Shown here one piece after another: positions 8,763 through 18,893 of a stretch of 64,000 nt of DNA. Source of the DNA: an uncultured bacterium (GTDB lineage Bacteria > Bacillota > Clostridia > Lachnospirales > Lachnospiraceae). The position numbers were made by a program, and so were the translations under genes. The first letter of the stretch is position 1; each line of letters opens with the position of its first letter. The notes beneath the pieces are model-generated. The model saw only the letters and a program-made list of their open reading frames with translations, did no database searches and was not told the origin of the DNA. The stretch spans positions 1 to 64,000 of the forward strand of contig CANCXX010000009.1 in assembly GCA_947381965.1 (NCBI GenBank). The letters run 5' to 3'.

Positions 8763-9656
8763 TTACGCCTCCTTTTCCTTTGTCAGGAACTTAATCAATC
8801 CCTGAGAGCCTCCTATTACCAGCAGGGAAAGTACGAAAATCCCCACTGAAATACAACTGCCATATCCCATATTGCTCTGGTTAAAGGAAATCTGGTAGCC
8901 ATACATCGCCATAACCATGGAAGCCGTTCCAGGCCCCCCTTTTGTCATAACAAATATATTATCAAAGGCTTTCATGTTACCAGCTATACACAAAGTCACG
9001 CATACCAGCATAGTATTCTTAATCAGAGGTAGGGTAATATACAGCGCCCTCTGGATTCCATTTGCCCCATCAATCTCCGCGCTCTCAAAAACTTCAGTAT
9101 CAATAGAAGAAATCGCAGACAGTATAATTACCATATAATAACCAATAAACTGCCAGATTAACGGAATTGACACCAGCAGCATTACAATTTTTGTTTCATT
9201 CAGCCATACCCTGCACAAATCCTTTCTTCCAATTGCAGTCAAAAACCAGTTAATAATCCCGTACTGGTTATGGTAAATCATATTCCAAATCAAACCAATA
9301 CAGACTGCTGAAATGGTACTGGGGAAAAATCCAAAGGTCCGGTGCATTCCTTTTAGTTTAACCAGCTTGGAATTTACCATGACCACCAATACAAAAGCAA
9401 TGCCTATCTGTCCGACGATACAGACAACTACCAGATAAATATTATGGCTGAAAGCTTCCCAGAACGTTTTGTCAGAAAACAAAGTTATATAATTCTGCAA
9501 GCCGGTAAAGGTTTTCTGCGGACCGCCTTTCCATTCAAAAAAGCTGTACACAAGAGCCGTTACCAGCGGTACAAACACAGTAAACACAAACATTGCTACA
9601 GGTACGAAGAGATACAAAAAAACAGTTTTCCCTTTTGGCTTAATTGAATTTAACAT
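8763..9656 (-). CDS. Carbohydrate ABC transporter permease (MalF type)
   Basis: A 297-residue permease with six predicted helices and the EAA loop ESAEIDGANGIQRALYITLP. Near the C-terminus lies the FDNIFVMTKGGP phrase typical of CUT1 MalF/UgpA permeases. ATG 9656 (MLNSIKPKG) is preferred over the in-frame ATG at 9695 because GGGAGGG sits just before it. It forms a heterodimer with the next gene's product. The gap to the binding-protein gene contains a strong hairpin that probably lowers permease expression relative to the binding protein. Confidence 0.93.
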   Translation of the reverse strand: MLNSIKPKGKTVFLYLFVPVAMFVFTVFVPLVTALVYSFFEWKGGPQKTFTGLQNYITLFSDKTFWEAFSHNIYLVVVCIVGQIGIAFVLVVMVNSKLVKLKGMHRTFGFFPSTISAVCIGLIWNMIYHNQYGIINWFLTAIGRKDLCRVWLNETKIVMLLVSIPLIWQFIGYYMVIILSAISSIDTEVFESAEIDGANGIQRALYITLPLIKNTMLVCVTLCIAGNMKAFDNIFVMTKGGPGTASMVMAMYGYQISFNQSNMGYGSCISVGIFVLSLLVIGGSQGLIKFLTKEKEA

Positions 9657-9721
9657 TCCACAGCCCTCCCTTTCATAGAAATCCCATATCTTCACAGTAT
9701 ATATGGGTCTGTGCGTTAATA

Positions 9722-9757
9722 AGCCGCTCTGCCTGCTTGTGGCTGGCAGAAGCGGCT
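9722..9757 (-). terminator. Intercistronic hairpin between binding protein and permeases
   Basis: AGCCGCTTCTGCC pairs with GGCAGAGCGGCT around an 11-base loop, with no T tract. Such hairpins between the binding-protein gene and permease genes usually stabilise the upstream message or partly terminate, giving excess binding protein. Confidence 0.6.
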
Positions 9758-9804
9758 CTGTATTAAATTAAATACTTTTTGGATATTACAGCCAAAGCTG
9801 TCTT

Positions 9805-11274
9805 TTAATAGTTAGCTTCATAAGCTTTCTGTGCATTTGCCGCCACATCTTCAGGCGTCATATCTCCATTCATCATTGTCTGAAGATCTGTATTTAAGAC
9901 ATCCCATACTGCGTTTGTAACATAAGAGTCATATATTTCACATGTCTCTGTATCTACATAAGACCAATTATAAAAATCCTGTGTAATCTGGTCAAATGCG
10001 CTAAGATCCACATCTGCCACTTTGGTCAGTCCGCCTAATGCATAATTTTCAGCAACATAGCTTGCAAACTCAGGTCCTGTGATGTACTCAGCAAGGTCAA
10101 TGGCCGCTGCTAATTTTTCAGGTTCCTCAGCTAACTTGGCATTGATAGCCACAGCATAACCAAGTCCGATATTCTGGGATTTTGGAGCCTGTGATGCGTC
10201 GGCTGGCTGGGGAAGAACTGCAAACCCCATATTGTTCCATTTTTCTTCGTCAGACTCCTTTAAAGTCGCCCAAATATAAGATTCATCCCAGTTACCGCCA
10301 ATAAACGCCGCTGCATCTCCGGAAATATAGTATTCACGTGCATCTTCGTTGGTTACTACGTTAAAATCTTCATTAAAAATTTCTGTTTCCGTAAAGAGGC
10401 GCTGCGTTTCTGCCAGTGCCTTGACAAACGCTTCATCCGTAAAGGCAGAACCGCCTTTTGCAACCAGACTCATAAACCAGTCAGGACCAGTATATCTGTT
10501 GCCAAGAGTGGAAAGGAAACAGGAATTTGCCTGCCATTTTCCGCCATTTCCAAATGCAACTGTGGTTATCCCATTGCCATTAAAATATTCAGAAGCCTTT
10601 TCCACCTCTTCCCATGTTGCCGGGAATGTGTCAAATCCAGCTTCTTTCCACATAGCCTTATCATAGATAACAACGGTACAGGTTCCGCCTGTCAGCGCCG
10701 GGTATCCATAAATGGACTCTCCCACGGTAAAAGGCGCAAAGTATGCCTCATTGTAATCTCCATAATAGGGGGAAGACTTAATATCTTCCGTCAAATCATA
10801 TACCAGTCCCTGGTTTGCCCAGTCAATGGTATTCATTCCCTGAAGAAGGAATACATCCGGCAGGTCATCGGCTGCTGCCAGTGTTGCAATCTGCGTCTTA
10901 TATTCCGCATTTGCAAGCACATTCTGTGTCAGAGTAATATCAGGATGGGCCTCATCCCATTGTGTCAGTACGGTACGGAAACCGTCTGAACCGCCGTTTC
11001 CTTCCGATTCTTCAGAAGTTGAATAGTGCATAATCTCAAGTTCCCCTGCAAATGAAAGCTCTTCTGAAGCTTCTCCTTCCGTTTCTGGCGTTTCCTCCTC
11101 TTTTTCTCCTTCTGCTGCATCCGATGCAGCGGTGTCTTCCTCCGCTTTTGGCGCCTCTGTTTTTTCTGCGTCAGTTGTAGCGGAAGCCGGTGCCTCTTCC
11201 TTTGAACCACAACCTGCAAGTAAAGTTGCAATCATAGCTGTTGAAAGCAGCAATCCAAGTAATTTCTTTTTCAT
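9805..11274 (-). CDS. Extracellular sugar-binding lipoprotein of ABC importer
   Basis: A 489-residue family 1 solute-binding protein. Its signal peptide ends in the lipobox LLAG-C, followed by an Ala/Glu/Thr-rich acidic linker of about 55 residues. The mature fold includes the phrases [44 protein letters not shown] and a C-terminal YITGPEF segment. ATG 11274 (MKKKLLG) is the right start: GGGAGGT lies seven bases upstream, while the open frame runs 34 codons further. It is exported, lipid-anchored and delivers an unknown sugar to the two permeases. It lies 22 bp after lacI, so it is co-transcribed with it. Confidence 0.93.
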   Translation of the reverse strand: MKKKLLGLLLSTAMIATLLAGCGSKEEAPASATTDAEKTEAPKAEEDTAASDAAEGEKEEETPETEGEASEELSFAGELEIMHYSTSEESEGNGGSDGFRTVLTQWDEAHPDITLTQNVLANAEYKTQIATLAAADDLPDVFLLQGMNTIDWANQGLVYDLTEDIKSSPYYGDYNEAYFAPFTVGESIYGYPALTGGTCTVVIYDKAMWKEAGFDTFPATWEEVEKASEYFNGNGITTVAFGNGGKWQANSCFLSTLGNRYTGPDWFMSLVAKGGSAFTDEAFVKALAETQRLFTETEIFNEDFNVVTNEDAREYYISGDAAAFIGGNWDESYIWATLKESDEEKWNNMGFAVLPQPADASQAPKSQNIGLGYAVAINAKLAEEPEKLAAAIDLAEYITGPEFASYVAENYALGGLTKVADVDLSAFDQITQDFYNWSYVDTETCEIYDSYVTNAVWDVLNTDLQTMMNGDMTPEDVAANAQKAYEANY

Positions 11275-11296
11275 ACATATACCTCCCTTAAAAATA

Positions 11297-12358
11297 TTAT
11301 ATGGTAAACACAGCTGCGCTTTTCGCATCTGCACTATACCCTTCCTCAAACATTTTTCTGATGGTCTGGCCTTCATAAACCATTCCTTTTACCATTGTGA
11401 TTCCCCGAACAGCCATCCTTGGATGTTCAATAAGACTAATCAGCTTTTCCGCAGCATATCTTCCGATATGCTCTGTGTCCTGTTTTAAGGTTGTCAGCCG
11501 CGGAATCATATAATCTGCCAGCCGGATGCCGTCATATCCTGCCACAGATATATCATCCGGTATCGTCATTCCACGGGCCCTTATTACATTAATTCCTCCT
11601 AAAGCGGCAAGGTCGTCAGGATAGATAATACAGGTTGGCGGCCTTGACATATCAAGAAGCTTTACCGTTTCCCTGGCAGCTCCTTTCACATCCCGATAGT
11701 CGCTTATCAGAATATATTCATCCGGCACCTCTAAATCCAGCCTTTGGGCAGTCCCTAAAAAGCTGGAAAGCCTGCTTCTTGTAACCGCACAGTCCGGTCC
11801 ATGAATATAGGCAACTCTGCGGTGTCCCATCTGGTAAATATATGAAAGAAGTTCTTCCATCCCCTTAACATTGTCGGACATGACTGCCATCCGGTCGTTA
11901 AACACATAATCAATTGTTACAACCGGCATATCACTCTGGACAAGCTCAAGAACCTCTGGTTCCATAAAATCCACACACGCAATTACCACGCCGTCAAATC
12001 CTCTGTATCTTGCATGTTCCAGATAACTCATACGGTTTCTCCGGGACTTATTACAGTTTAAAAAAGTCAAATCGTAATCGTTTTGCTCAACAGCAATCTT
12101 AAAACTGTCAAGCACGGCTGCAAAATAATCATGGGTAAGCCCGTTATGAGCCTCATCTACGAAAAGAACTCCAATATTGTAGCTTCGGTTCGTCTTTAGC
12201 GTTCTGGCAAAAAGATTGGGCCGGTACCCCAACTCTTCCGCCTTAATCCGAATCATGGCCTTTCTTTCTTCACTAATATCCGAATGGTTATTGAGCGCTT
12301 TGCTTACCGTTGCAACTGATACCTGACATTCCCTTGCAATATCTTTCAGTGATGCCAT
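11297..12358 (-). CDS. LacI-family transcriptional regulator
   Basis: A 353-residue regulator. The N-terminal HTH reads [20 protein letters not shown], followed by the hinge [14 protein letters not shown]; the rest is a periplasmic-binding-protein-like effector domain ([40 protein letters not shown]). ATG 12358 (MASLKD) is preferred over the upstream ATG 12379 because a GAGGGGG tract lies before it. It heads the ABC-importer operon and almost certainly controls it. Two LacI-type half-palindromes sit just downstream of the promoter, implying autoregulation. The effector sugar is unknown. Confidence 0.92.
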   Translation of the reverse strand: MASLKDIARECQVSVATVSKALNNHSDISEERKAMIRIKAEELGYRPNLFARTLKTNRSYNIGVLFVDEAHNGLTHDYFAAVLDSFKIAVEQNDYDLTFLNCNKSRRNRMSYLEHARYRGFDGVVIACVDFMEPEVLELVQSDMPVVTIDYVFNDRMAVMSDNVKGMEELLSYIYQMGHRRVAYIHGPDCAVTRSRLSSFLGTAQRLDLEVPDEYILISDYRDVKGAARETVKLLDMSRPPTCIIYPDDLAALGGINVIRARGMTIPDDISVAGYDGIRLADYMIPRLTTLKQDTEHIGRYAAEKLISLIEHPRMAVRGITMVKGMVYEGQTIRKMFEEGYSADAKSAAVFTI

Positions 12359-12427
12359 GCTGCCTGCCCCCTCATCCAATGTCTTTTCTATATTTGTCTA
12401 TCAGTCAATAGCACAACGGATTGTAAC

Positions 12428-12450
12428 TTAAACGATATCCTTAAACGTTT
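12428..12450. promoter_or_regulatory. Tandem LacI-type operators
   Basis: TTAAACGATA and TTAAACGTTTTC lie 13 bp apart. The second contains the 8-bp palindrome AAACGTTT (12443-12450), the usual core of LacI/CcpA-family sites with central CG. Both lie between the promoter and lacI, where a bound repressor would block elongation or initiation. Confidence 0.5.
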
Positions 12451-12461
12451 TCTATATATGT

Positions 12462-12490
12462 ATCATATACAAAATAGTGTCCTATGTCAA
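12462..12490 (-). promoter_or_regulatory. Sigma-A promoter of the lacI-ABC operon
   Basis: On the minus strand TTGACA (12485-12490) and TATGAT (12462-12467) are separated by 17 bp. A start site near 12455 falls directly before the LacI-type operators. Confidence 0.7.
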
Positions 12491-12702
12491 CTTGTTTTTT
12501 TATTTTTTCGTTATTTTAATCATTATATCTCTTTTTAGAAGAAATATATTGTATACTTTGCCAATTTCTTTCCATTTTTCTTTTTTACTTCTTTTTATCA
12601 GTTAAAACGCGAAACATAATTTCCTCCTTTTCTAAATCGTTTTCTTTCCTCTTGCAGAAAATCGAAAGCCTGCAGCCTCTGAAACGAGGCAAAGCCACGG
12701 AC

Positions 12703-12747
12703 AAAAAACCCTGCATTCCCATGTGCTTATGGGTCTGCAGGGTTTTT
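12703..12747. terminator. Bidirectional terminator after the HPr-like gene
   Basis: AAAAAACCCTGCA pairs with TGCAGGGTTTTT, with an inner CCCAT/ATGGG stem. The A/T tracts on both sides let it work in either direction; on the minus strand it ends the HPr-like transcript 30 bp after its stop. Confidence 0.85.
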
Positions 12748-12776
12748 CTGCCATCCTATTTTTTAATCTTTTATAT

Positions 12777-13022
12777 TTACTCACAACAAAGTTTTCTTTC
12801 ATACAAAAAGGCAGTAATCTTATCAATAACATTTCTGTCGCTGGCGTCACATTTTAATCTTTGAGGCTGTGTAAGATCAAGCGCAAAAACTCCCAGAATT
12901 GATTTTGCATCCACAATCCTGTTGCCTGATCCTAATTCAAAATTTGCTTCTACCTTATTCACTTCATTCACAAAATCTCTTACCTGATCTGCATCGTCAA
13001 ATTTAATAAGTACCTGCTGCAT
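12777..13022 (-). CDS. HPr-like protein lacking the phospho-histidine
   Basis: An 81-residue protein with the HPr fold pattern. The second half keeps the PTS-HPr landmarks ANFELGSGNRIVDAKSILGV and FALDL, equivalent to the region around the regulatory Ser46. The first half has DDADQVRDFVNEV where canonical HPr has GIHARPA, so the phosphorylatable His15 is absent. It therefore cannot carry phosphate between EI and EIIA in the normal way. It could be a Crh-like regulatory paralog, since Crh also lacks His15 but keeps a Ser46 site; here the serine of KSILG is present. It stands alone between a terminator and a structured intergenic region. Confidence 0.8.
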   Translation of the reverse strand: MQQVLIKFDDADQVRDFVNEVNKVEANFELGSGNRIVDAKSILGVFALDLTQPQRLKCDASDRNVIDKITAFLYERKLCCE

Positions 13023-13159
13023 GAAAATTCATCCTTTCTTCATTTTATAGTTTTTATCTTTCTGACATTCAGAAATTATATCTCATGTTTCAGATTTTGA
13101 AAATTGGCAGTTTTCATAATAATTTCGTTTTTTTTCCATCAAGTTGCGGACCGCCGCCC

Positions 13160-13250
13160 GATAGCTGTATAAATCTTCGAAATATATCTATATTTCCCGA
13201 ACCTGCCATTAGGCAGAGGTTACAAAATGAATTTTTTATTTATACAGTTA
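13160..13250 (-). other. Foldable multi-branch element upstream of HPr-like gene
   Basis: CTGTATAAAT and ATTTATACAG form a perfect 10-bp outer stem about 85 bases apart. Inside it are two hairpins: GAAATATA/TATATTTC, and AACCTGCC/GGCAGAGGTT with an ATTA loop. A closing stem with two internal hairpins is the layout of a junction RNA. On the minus strand it would lie about 140 bases upstream of the HPr-like ORF, as a leader, or be a free RNA. I could not match it to any riboswitch consensus I know. Confidence 0.4.
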
Positions 13251-13328
13251 TATAACCTTTTCATCCGGCATTAAGACCGCGGCCGCATAAGAATCTAAGG
13301 CAAATTTTCCTTCGTCCCATAAAGACAA

Positions 13329-13464
13329 AAACAGGTATACCATTTTTGAGGTTCTTTCTGAACTTTGGGTATCCACATATTCTTTGGATTTGTTATAAGC
13401 CAAACGAGAATAACGAATTTACCCAAACATCAGAAAGAACCATTTTTGACAGCATACCTGTTTT
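13329..13464. other. Long imperfect hairpin with symmetric bubble downstream of groEL
   Basis: Two 43-45-base arms fold together. The outer stem is AACAGGTAT/ATACCTGTT; then comes an internal loop with ATTTTTGA on both sides; then a 12-bp stem GGTTCTTTCTGA/TCAGAAAGAACC, a 2x2 mismatch, and TTTGGGTA/TACCCAAA. A 48-base apical region contains ATTC-TTTGG pairing with CCAAA...GAAT. The whole is a rod of about 136 nt. T-rich tracts flank both ends, so it may act as the groESL terminator or be an independent RNA. The rod-with-bubble shape recalls 6S RNA, but it is shorter than usual and I see no conserved 6S sequence. Confidence 0.45.
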
Positions 13465-13498
13465 TTGTTTTAATATTTCTTAATTTATTATCTCCAGC

Positions 13499-15130
<1,632 letters not shown>

Positions 15131-15198
15131 TTATGCCTCCTGCTATTATTCTGCTTTTTTTGTAGTTTTTAATTTACCGTCTCCGTCAAAAAATTTGT

Positions 15199-15483
15199 TT
15201 ACTGAATTACTGCCAGAATATCGCTCTGTTTTACAATAATGTACTCTTCTTCTTCAATTTTTACATCTGTTCCCGCATATTTGGAGTAGATGACCTGATC
15301 GCCCACCTTAACTTCCATCTTGACTTCCTTGCCATCTACCACACCGCCAGGTCCAACTGCAACCACTTCTGCCTGTTGGGGCTTTTCTTTATTTTGTCCT
15401 GGCAACACAATGCCTGATTTGGTAGTTTCCTCTGCCACCAACTGTTTCAAAACAACTCTGTCCGCTAATGGTACTAACTTCAT
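15199..15483 (-). CDS. groES: Co-chaperonin GroES
   Basis: 94 residues with the GroES signature LVPLADRVVLKQL, mobile loop KSGIVLPGQNKEKPQ, GPGGVVDGK and the C-terminal YIIVKQSDILAVI strand. It caps the GroEL cylinder. It is first in the groESL operon, with GGAGG before ATG 15483 and CIRCE 48 bp upstream. Confidence 0.99.
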   Translation of the reverse strand: MKLVPLADRVVLKQLVAEETTKSGIVLPGQNKEKPQQAEVVAVGPGGVVDGKEVKMEVKVGDQVIYSKYAGTDVKIEEEEYIIVKQSDILAVIQ

Positions 15484-15530
15484 TTTAACTGCCTCCTTTA
15501 TTTTCGTTCATTTGTCTGCTTAATTTCTTG

Positions 15531-15557
15531 TTAGCACTCATTAATGCCGAGTGCTAA
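15531..15557. promoter_or_regulatory. CIRCE element (HrcA operator)
   Basis: A perfect TTAGCACTC-N9-GAGTGCTAA inverted repeat in front of groES. This is the binding site of the HrcA repressor, which releases at high temperature or when GroEL is titrated by unfolded protein. hrcA itself is not in the window. Confidence 0.98.
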
Positions 15558-15568
15558 TTGCTAAACCT

Positions 15569-15597
15569 ATATTAATTTTATATGCTTTTCTTTGCAA
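15569..15597 (-). promoter_or_regulatory. Sigma-A promoter of groESL
   Basis: TTGCAA (15592-15597) and TAATAT (15569-15574) on the minus strand with 17-bp spacing, immediately upstream of CIRCE, which therefore overlaps the transcription start. Confidence 0.75.
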
Positions 15598-15765
15598 ACG
15601 CTATTACATCTGTATATTGTATATTTTCTTTTATTTTTTCTTGTTTTCTTTATTTTACTCTCTTTTTCTTACTTTCACATCAAAAACATGATTTAATAAA
15701 TAGTTTAGAATTATTAATTCTCTGTTTCCTTTCCATAAAAAAACCTGGTTAATTTAAGAAATGTG

Positions 15766-15823
15766 ACGCTGTGGAAATATTCTGGCAATATATTCAGTAA
15801 GTTTACGAGTTTCGCAATTACCT
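15766..15823. repeat. Collapsed copy of the TTAGGTAATTG MITE
   Basis: Read on the minus strand, TCAGGTAATTGCGAAACTCG and TAAACTTACTGAATAT match one end of the MITE at 31187-31403, then run straight into ATTGCCAGAATATTTCCACA, which matches the other terminal repeat. The middle of the element is missing, leaving two joined ends. Confidence 0.65.
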
Positions 15824-15835
15824 GAAAAATGCCTC

Positions 15836-15885
15836 CTGAAAAGTGTTTATTTTACATAAAATAACACTTTTTAAGAAGGCATTTT
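15836..15885. terminator. Terminator after the GGDEF gene
   Basis: AAAATGCCTTCTTAAAAAGTG pairs over about 20 bp with its complement around a TATTTT-ACAT-AAAATA inner stem; T tracts lie on both sides. On the minus strand it follows the GGDEF gene stop at 15918. Confidence 0.85.
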
Positions 15886-15917
15886 CCTTTTACCATTCTT
15901 TACAGGCTCTTCACATA

Positions 15918-16850
15918 TTAACCTGTAATCCCCCGCTCAAGCCGCTCTCTGTAGCCTGGGGCATTTTTTATCTCAAATTTATTATTGAACATCTCATATT
16001 CCGCATCTGAAAGTTTATCTTCCAACGCTTCCTCTATGTTTGTTTTCCATACAACTCCTGCCGCAACAGAAGGCGCTAAAATGGAATCTTCATATGTAAG
16101 GCAGCTTTCCTGTATTCGTGCCGCATAGTCTTCCGCTTCCCCGTCCTCTGCCGCCGGAATCAGAATCCCAAATACATCACCGTCTATTCTTCCAATAATA
16201 TAATCAGGCTTGGACTCTTTTTTTACAATATCCGCCACCACCCGAATCAGCCTGTCGCTTTCCTCATCCCCAAAATGGTCATTGACAAACTTCCAGTCAT
16301 TAATATTTATGTTAACCACAGCTACCGGCAAAACCTCGGAGCAATCTATGACTCTCATTTTTTCCTCAAAATATATTTTATTATAGACGCCTGTCAGGAT
16401 ATCTTCCCGTTCGTTCTGAGTGCTTTTGTGCTTTTTATCCTCCAGCTGCTTTTCCAGTTCTTCCACATAAATACTGCATTCTCTGTGAAGATATACTTCC
16501 GTTCCCAGCCTTGCTAAGAATGCCACTGTCCCGTCCACCATTTCGTTAATCAACCGCTCGTCCCCGTCCTTACCTGACCGGTTTACATATAAGTGACCAA
16601 TGGTGCGTCCCTGTATGCGCACTTTTCTCCCCGGCGCATTTACCACATCAGGCTTAAATCCAAGAAAACTGTCTCCGATAACAATTTCCTTCTCTCCGTG
16701 ACGGTCTGTCAGAAGAAAATTCACCTCCAGCATTTCCGCCAGGGCGCCAAGGTATTTTTTAATGATTTCCATGTCATAAAGATTAGATAAGGAATAATTT
16801 CTGATATTTTCCTTGATTCTTTTATCATAAGGTATTGCATCGTAACCCAT
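15918..16850 (-). CDS. GGDEF-domain protein with degenerate active site
   Basis: A 310-residue protein. Residues 1-130 form a PocR- or GAF-like sensor region (EVNFLLTDRHGEKE, GRTIGHLYVN), a coiled linker with EELEKQLEDKK follows, then a GGDEF domain starting LTGVYNKIYFEEKM and NININDWKFVNDHFG. The signature loop reads RIDGDVFGIL instead of RxGGDEF, losing the first Gly and the key Glu. Diguanylate cyclase activity is therefore doubtful; it may bind GTP or c-di-GMP as a sensor. No membrane helix. It stands alone between a terminator and the next gene. Confidence 0.85.
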   Translation of the reverse strand: MGYDAIPYDKRIKENIRNYSLSNLYDMEIIKKYLGALAEMLEVNFLLTDRHGEKEIVIGDSFLGFKPDVVNAPGRKVRIQGRTIGHLYVNRSGKDGDERLINEMVDGTVAFLARLGTEVYLHRECSIYVEELEKQLEDKKHKSTQNEREDILTGVYNKIYFEEKMRVIDCSEVLPVAVVNININDWKFVNDHFGDEESDRLIRVVADIVKKESKPDYIIGRIDGDVFGILIPAAEDGEAEDYAARIQESCLTYEDSILAPSVAAGVVWKTNIEEALEDKLSDAEYEMFNNKFEIKNAPGYRERLERGITG

Positions 16851-16914
16851 AATAGCCTCTCCCCATTGTTTTTTTTAAGTATACCTTTTTCAAAAAATTT
16901 TCGCAAGCCTCCAA

Positions 16915-17583
16915 TCACACTTTTTTCCGGTAACTAAGATTTTCATTTAACTGACAGTATTCGCCTGTTTTACTGTAGGAATCCATCAAATAGCTCTCCG
17001 ATGATTCAGGAGTGGTAATCTCCACCGGCTTACGTCTGGTGCCTTTTCCTATATTCTCTGATAAGTGTCCGCTTTTGTTTCTTTTTTGAGTAAACCGGCC
17101 CTTCGGGTCCGGCAATGCCCCAAAATCATCTTGTTCCTTTTTGAAACGTTTAAGGGCAACGCCCACGCCCACTTTCAGCTTTTCTTTTACGCTCTCCCAC
17201 TTATTGATCACATAATGAGGAAGTGCCTGCCTGATGGCGGAAGATATCAGGTTAGCCCCTGCTGATTTTGCAGTTTCTTCTTTCTCCCAGACCTCTTGTT
17301 CTTCTCTTCCTCCTTCATCTCCCAGGGCATCCCAAAACCCCCGGATAAGGCTTTTCTTCCGGGTTTTGTTAATCTGTCTGGTCTGATTCTGCCCGTATTC
17401 ATAAACCTTTCCTTCCACAGTTCCTTTGGTGTACTGCACCGCATCAGGGGCGCCTTTCATGGCTGATGCAGCTGTCTCCTGCTTTTTGGTTCCTTCTTCA
17501 TACATGCACTTTGTTATATGATGGGTATGAGACTTCTGATACCCTGACTGGGAATGGGTATCGTAATTATTTTGTATCTGCAT
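16915..17583 (-). CDS. Hypothetical Lachnospiraceae protein, Lys/Gln-rich
   Basis: A 222-residue, highly charged protein with no recognised domain or membrane segment. The N-terminus is rich in His/Ser/Gln (NNYDTHSQSGYQKSHTHH), and a central helical segment LISSAIRQALPHYVINKWES may fold; the rest looks disordered. ATG 17583 (MQIQNN) is chosen because GGGAGG ends seven bases upstream; the open frame reaches 17628. Its layout (short polar N-terminus, strong SD, solitary) is like the unknown protein at 35020, but the two are not obviously homologous. Function unknown. Confidence 0.7.
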   Translation of the reverse strand: MQIQNNYDTHSQSGYQKSHTHHITKCMYEEGTKKQETAASAMKGAPDAVQYTKGTVEGKVYEYGQNQTRQINKTRKKSLIRGFWDALGDEGGREEQEVWEKEETAKSAGANLISSAIRQALPHYVINKWESVKEKLKVGVGVALKRFKKEQDDFGALPDPKGRFTQKRNKSGHLSENIGKGTRRKPVEITTPESSESYLMDSYSKTGEYCQLNENLSYRKKV

Positions 17584-17721
17584 AAAAATCCTCCCTTTAC
17601 CTTCATAAAACCGCATAAAATCTTCCACCTGCTATTCTATTTCATTATAAAGCATAAGCCGCCGGATTGCCATGTTTTTTTATCTTAACAACTTCTTTAC
17701 GCCATTCTTTACAGGAAAGAA

Positions 17722-17750
17722 TTGCCCCTAATCCATCTAAACGGTATAAT
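17722..17750 (+). promoter_or_regulatory. Promoter of the KdpD/KdpE-like operon
   Basis: TTGCCC (17722-17727) and TATAAT (17745-17750) with 17-bp spacing, 64 bp before the kinase start codon. Confidence 0.6.
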
Positions 17751-17813
17751 AAGCTTTACACTCCGGAAAAATACAAATACTTTCAATAAAAAACAAAGGA
17801 ATATAAATTAGAT

Positions 17814-18893
17814 ATGAATAAACCCTTATCTTCAATGTTCAGGGACTTTTTACTTACAGCCCTGATTTTAGCAGCCGCAACCGCTGTGGCCTTCTATTTT
17901 TTTTATACGGTTCCTGAAAATTCCGCCAATGTAGCGTTGATATATATTACCGCTCTGGTCCTTGTTGCCCGCTTTACCGATGGTTATATTTATGGGATTA
18001 CAGCCTCTGTGGTAAGCGTTATAGGAATTAATTATCTTTTTACTTATCCTTATTTTCAGGTGAACTTCACGCTTACCGGATATCCGGTTACTTTTGTATT
18101 TACTTTGATAATATCTCTGATGGTCAGCACTATGACTTCCCGAATTAAAGAGCAGGCAGATATTTTAATTGAACGGGAAAAACTGCTGATGGAAGCGGAA
18201 AAAGAAAAAATGCGCGCCAATCTTTTACGTTCCATTTCCCATGACCTGCGGACTCCGCTTACAGGCATCATTGGCAACAGCTCCACATATGTGGATAACC
18301 ACAGCTCTTTAAGCGACGAAGAAAAGTTAAAACTGGTAAGCCACATATTAGAGGACTCTAACTGGCTTCTTCATATGGTAGAAAATCTTCTCTCTGTTAC
18401 GAGAATCAACCAAAATTCCATGAAAATTGCAACCTCTGTTGAATCTGTGGAAGAAGTAGTGGCGGAAGCCGTCATGCGATTTTACAAGCGGTATCCCAAT
18501 GCCAGAGTAAACGTTTCCGTTCCTGAAGATTTTCTGATGATTCCCATGGATGCCATGTTGATTGAACAGGTCATTATCAACCTGTTAGAAAATTCTGTCG
18601 TTCATTCCGGCAGCCATCTTCCAACTTTACTTACTGTTACCTGTAAGGATGGTCTGGTAGCTTTCTGTATTAAAGACTATGGCGTAGGGATCTCTCCTGA
18701 AAAGCTTTCTACCATATTTGACGGCTCCTGCTACACACCGGCAAGCAGTCTTGACGGGCACAAAGGCATGGGAATCGGTCTTTCTATCTGTAAAACCATT
18801 ATCACAGCCCACAATGGCACAATTATTGCCGCTAACCACGAAAAGGGATGCCAGTTTACTTTTACACTTCCCATGGAGGAAAACAATGAATAA
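17814..18893 (+). CDS. KdpD-type sensor histidine kinase, short form
   Basis: A 359-residue membrane kinase. Residues about 10-105 form the four-helix DUF4118 membrane domain of KdpD, with the phrase VARFTDGYIYGI and a YLFTYPYF turn. HisKA follows with His in RSISHDLRTPLTGIIGN, then HATPase boxes INLLENSVVHS, DYGVGIS and GMGIGLSICKTII. Canonical KdpD has about 500 more N-terminal residues (KdpD and Usp domains), and these are absent, so control must differ. Its stop overlaps the regulator's start. No kdpFABC genes are nearby, so a potassium role cannot be assumed. The AAAGGA site is 13 bases from ATG, longer than ideal. Confidence 0.9.
   Translation: MNKPLSSMFRDFLLTALILAAATAVAFYFFYTVPENSANVALIYITALVLVARFTDGYIYGITASVVSVIGINYLFTYPYFQVNFTLTGYPVTFVFTLIISLMVSTMTSRIKEQADILIEREKLLMEAEKEKMRANLLRSISHDLRTPLTGIIGNSSTYVDNHSSLSDEEKLKLVSHILEDSNWLLHMVENLLSVTRINQNSMKIATSVESVEEVVAEAVMRFYKRYPNARVNVSVPEDFLMIPMDAMLIEQVIINLLENSVVHSGSHLPTLLTVTCKDGLVAFCIKDYGVGISPEKLSTIFDGSCYTPASSLDGHKGMGIGLSICKTIITAHNGTIIAANHEKGCQFTFTLPMEENNE

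Noticed and set aside
12652-12864. Open frames overlapping the HPr-like gene and its terminator on both strands
   Set aside because: They cross a strong terminator hairpin, lack ribosome sites and show no protein-like composition.
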